From contig OZ024872.1 in NCBI GenBank assembly GCA_964017185.1, positions 42,848,188 to 42,912,187 on the forward strand: 64,000 nt of DNA. Direction: 5' to 3'. The translations under genes and the position numbers were made by a program. The notes under the pieces were generated by a model. The model was not told the DNA's origin and did no database searches. It worked only from the letters and a program-made list of their open reading frames with translations. The stretch is from Rugalucina vietnamica (lineage: Eukaryota; Mollusca; Bivalvia; Lucinida; Lucinidae). Positions 60,979-64,000 of the stretch are shown piece after piece (position 1 is the first letter of the stretch; each line of letters opens with the position of its first letter).

Positions 60979-63162
60979 TGACCTTGCCGTAAAATGGGTC
61001 AAGGCCATCCTAGGGTCATGATTTATATAAACTTTGTAGAGCTGTATTCATTGATGCTTCAGGCCAAGTTTAAGAAATTGATCAGCTCTAGCAGTGAATT
61101 GTTGAGTAATAATTCACTGTTTGGAGGTCAGTTGTAAAGAAGATCAAATCACGAGCGCGTAGCGCGAGTGATTTATCTTCTTACAACTGACCGACAAACA
61201 GTGAATTATTACTCAACAATTCACGCACTTGAGCTGATCTATTTCGATTCTAACACACAATAAACGGAGTAAATGTTGCTGAAACCGTCGATATCGTTAA
61301 GCTTTCCGCCATTGCATTGCAGATATCCCGCCAAATATTTGACTGTAATGCTGGTATTTACACACAGTTATTATGTTTGTTGTGGGCTGAAACGACGTTT
61401 CACCGTCTAACGCTGCTTTGTGGGATAGCTGACGTCACAAATGCCGCAAAGTAACGTCACGCTTATTCGCCCAGTGAAATTTTTGCACAATATAACACGT
61501 TTTTTTACCATTGGCTATATAGGCGAGGTGTGTTAGAATTCAAAATCATAGGTCTTCGGTTGTGAAGAAGAAGATATTTATAATGGTTTTACTATTTATA
61601 GCCATGGCGGCCATCTTGGTTATGTGACCTTGACCATTTACATTAACTTTCACTCCCCTTTCTTAACGATGCTCCACTTAATGTTTGGCTTTTTGTTGAC
61701 TGGCCAAGCGGTTTCAGAGACGATGTTTGAATATTATGGGCATATACATGTATATAGCCCCGGGACAGGGGCAGACAACCCCCTGAGGACAATTTTTTTC
61801 ATAACCATAAATCTTTTGTCCATATGCATACTCCCAGCAAGTTTTCCTCTATTTAATGACACTTTACTAAATTTTCCCATTCAAGTACATAGGTAACTTA
61901 TGTTAACCTTGCAATAAAAAGATCAAGGTCATCCCAAGGTCATGATTTATATAAACTTTTTAGCGCCTCCCCCTGACGCTTCATGCCAAGTTTCAAAATC
62001 ATAGGCCTCGTGGTTATGGAGAAGATTTTTAAAGGTTTTTGCTATTTATAGCCATGGCGACCATCTTGGCCATGTGGCCTTGGTCATTTATATAAACTTT
62101 CATTCTTACTTCCTAAGGATGCTCCGCATGAAGTTTGGCTTTGATTGGCCAAGCGGTTTCAGAGAAGAAGATCTTTGAATTTTATGGTAATATACATGTA
62201 TAATGCCCCGGGGTGGGGACAGACTTGCCCCTGGGGTCCTTTTTTCAGAATCATAAATCTTCAGTCCATTTCCCCATTTCCATAAAAAATTTCACTTCCA
62301 ATGACATTTTGACAATTTTCCCCATTCAAATGCATGGGCGACCTATGTTGACCTTGCCTTAAAATAGATCAAGGTCAATCCAAGGTCATGATTTATAAAA
62401 ACTTTGCATAGCTTCTCCCCCTGATGCTTCATGCCAAGTTTCAAAATCATAGGCCTTTTGGTTCTGGAGAAGAGTTTTAAAGGTTTTTGCTATTTATAGC
62501 CATGGTGGCCATCTTGGTCATGTAACATTGACCATTTATATAAACTTTTGTTCCTTCATGCCAAGGATGCTACATATAATAAAATATGGCTTTGATTGGT
62601 CAAGCGGTTACTGAGAAAATTAAGTTTAACATTTAATTTGTAACTGACCTTTGGCCAAGGTCAAGAAATGACCTTGACCTTTAATACTCACAACACTTCA
62701 TTGGCTCAACATGTTGTCTGAATCTACCAACTTTCAGGTCATAGGCTTCAAAACTTCCTGAAAAATTCAACGTTTTCACTTTTTCCCATTGAAAAGCCTA
62801 TGTAACCGAAATTGACCTTGCCGTAAAATAGGTCAAGGTCGACCCAATGTCATGATTTACATAAACTATGATGGGCCGGAGTCCCCGATCATGCCGATGC
62901 TACATAACAAGTTTCGTTGAAATTGGTCCACCGGTTCCAGAGATTTTTAGTTTTAACCATATATGGGCATGGCGGCCATCTTGGTCATATGACCTGGACC
63001 ATTTATATGAACCTTCGTTCCCCCTTCCTAAGGATGCTCCACATGAAGTTTAGCTTTGATTGGCCCAGCGGTTTCAGGGGAGATCTTTGAAATTGTGGAC
63101 GGACGACGACGGACGGACGACGGAGCATGGCCATCCTATAAGCTCATCGTGTGGTGAGCTAA
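60979..63162 (+). mobile_element. HINE-like bivalve repeat element, diverged, with an internal insertion
   Basis: Several units with GACCTTGCCGTAAAATAGG and GGCGGCCATCTTGGTCAT blocks. The 5' end is not clear. The 3' end is degraded (AAGCTCATCGTGTGGTGAGC, then TAA), lacking the inner part of the hairpin. About 470 bp of foreign sequence (roughly 61072-61535) interrupts the AGTTTCAAAATCATAGG segment of one unit. Confidence 0.65.
61080..61239. repeat. Near-perfect 160-bp inverted repeat (hairpin, ~75-bp arms)
   Basis: Left arm GATCAGCTCTAGCAGTGAAT, GTTGAGTAATAATTCACTGT, GGTCAGTTGTAAAGAAGAT. Right arm is the reverse complement through ATCTTCTTACAACTGACC, ACAGTGAATTATTACTCAAC and GAGCTGATC, with a short GAGCGCGTAGCGCGAG turn. 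It lies at one end of the ~470-bp foreign insert, whose far side has GTGTGTTAGAAT, the inverse of ATTCTAACACAC at 61248. Confidence 0.85.
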
Positions 63163-63178
63163 AAATTACTACTGGGGT

Positions 63179-63192
63179 GGGGGGGGGGGGGG
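63179..63192. repeat. Poly(G)14 tract
   Basis: Homopolymer G run immediately after the 3' end of a HINE-like element. Confidence 0.95.
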
Positions 63193-63308
63193 TGCGGGCT
63201 TAAGCCGGTTTTAAAGCTCTCTAACCTACCTCACCCTCATCTTCCGCAGTGGTTCACAACATTTAGTTAGTTGTTAGGTCCTCGTAGTGAATTTCTAACG
63301 AGTCAATG

Positions 63309-63363
<55 letters not shown>

Positions 63364-63376
63364 AGAGAGAGAGAGA
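63309..63376. repeat. Poly(A)52 plus (GA)8 tract
   Basis: About 52 A residues followed by GA dinucleotides. It could be a retroposon tail, but I recognise no element body on its left. Confidence 0.95.
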
Positions 63377-64000
63377 AAACAGTTGAACCCCGGTGGGCTA
63401 AGCAACAGACAACAGACAAGAAGCTCCGGCCTCAACCGACTCAAATGAGCTTTTGTCGCGGCCATCATAAAAGTCCGATGCCCGACCCACAGGCGAGCAA
63501 TTAAAGAAGCAGCCTATCATACAGCGACTGTCTAGCCGTACGATGAAACGTATTGGGAGGGTTGAACATTACTGGTCGCTTAAGATAGGTGGTCACTCGA
63601 TTCGAATGGTCAATAGCAGTATTTCAAAATTGCCTGCATTATAAAAGCGCATCCTGTTGTCATGTTTGGTTAGGAGTTGATGTCCTTGTATAATAATGAC
63701 TAAATTAAGGCATCCATTCATGTAAATGTACAATATCTAACTTGGGCTACAAAATATGGGTCAACTATTTTTCCTGTTGCCCCGGTCTAGATAAGTTCAA
63801 ACGTGCAAGCGCCGCCAAAAATGTTTTTCAATTTTTATTATTGCCCCTCTTATTGTCATAAATGTTGTGACCTGAGGAAATAAACTATTTCATTCAATTT
63901 TTCAGGAAGAATACATATACCAAATTTCAAACCCCTAGCATATCAGAAAATTAAAGCCTTGAAATCATCTTCCCTAAAAGCCAAGTCATATATCTTGAAT
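63377..64000. other. No recognisable feature
   Basis: Unassigned terminal sequence, no open frame of note, no RNA gene or transposon end visible. Confidence 0.4.

Noticed and set aside
63309-63376. Retroposed gene copy ending in poly(A)
   Set aside because: No coding remnant or direct repeat recognised beside the A tract; treated as simple sequence.

Overview
The window looks like nuclear DNA of an animal, most probably a bivalve mollusc. It has an intron-bearing gene, tRNA-derived SINEs, many small non-autonomous DNA transposons, and dispersed repeats ending in a CTCAGGTGAGC hairpin of a kind I associate with bivalves. I see no bacterial-style operons. The species assignment is inference.

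Only one gene is convincing: a minus-strand polysaccharide pyruvyl transferase (PPT family) gene, in two pieces 39.9 kb apart. Codons 1-187 lie at 47778-47217 and codons 188-447 at 7320-6539. Removing 7331-47216 plus one copy of a 10-bp direct repeat (TGTCCCCACC at 7321-7330 and 47217-47226) leaves 1344 nt in one frame, 447 residues plus stop. The coding exon has therefore been split by an insertion with a target-site duplication.

The insertion is the main discovery. It is a 39,886-bp element with ~97-bp terminal inverted repeats. Almost all of it is two opposed satellite arrays: a left arm (7552-25005, about 49 monomers) and a right arm (25006-46237, about 60 monomers in the reverse orientation), meeting head to head with no spacer. 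The ~354-bp monomer is itself two related ~177-bp halves, monomers tend to alternate in two types (~708 bp), and the right arm carries a ~6.02-kb, 17-monomer higher-order repeat. The design is that of a foldback (FB-like) transposon, but I know of none this large with arms of this kind. No transposase gene is present.

Left flank (1-6538): 1.6 kb with nothing recognised; a 2.6-kb repeat element with 465-bp internal tandem units; a CA microsatellite; and a 1.3-kb hAT-like element with an 8-bp target duplication, holding a nested SINE and older fragments. Right flank (47779-64000): a splice acceptor just before the gene's probable start codon; a Harbinger-like palindromic MITE; two copies of another MITE family in opposite orientation; a tRNA-Arg-like SINE; then a dense field (51.5-63.2 kb) of the bivalve-type repeats, with a nested hAT element (8-bp target duplication), a 160-bp hairpin, and homopolymer or simple-sequence tracts. 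Beyond the split gene I can support no other protein-coding gene.
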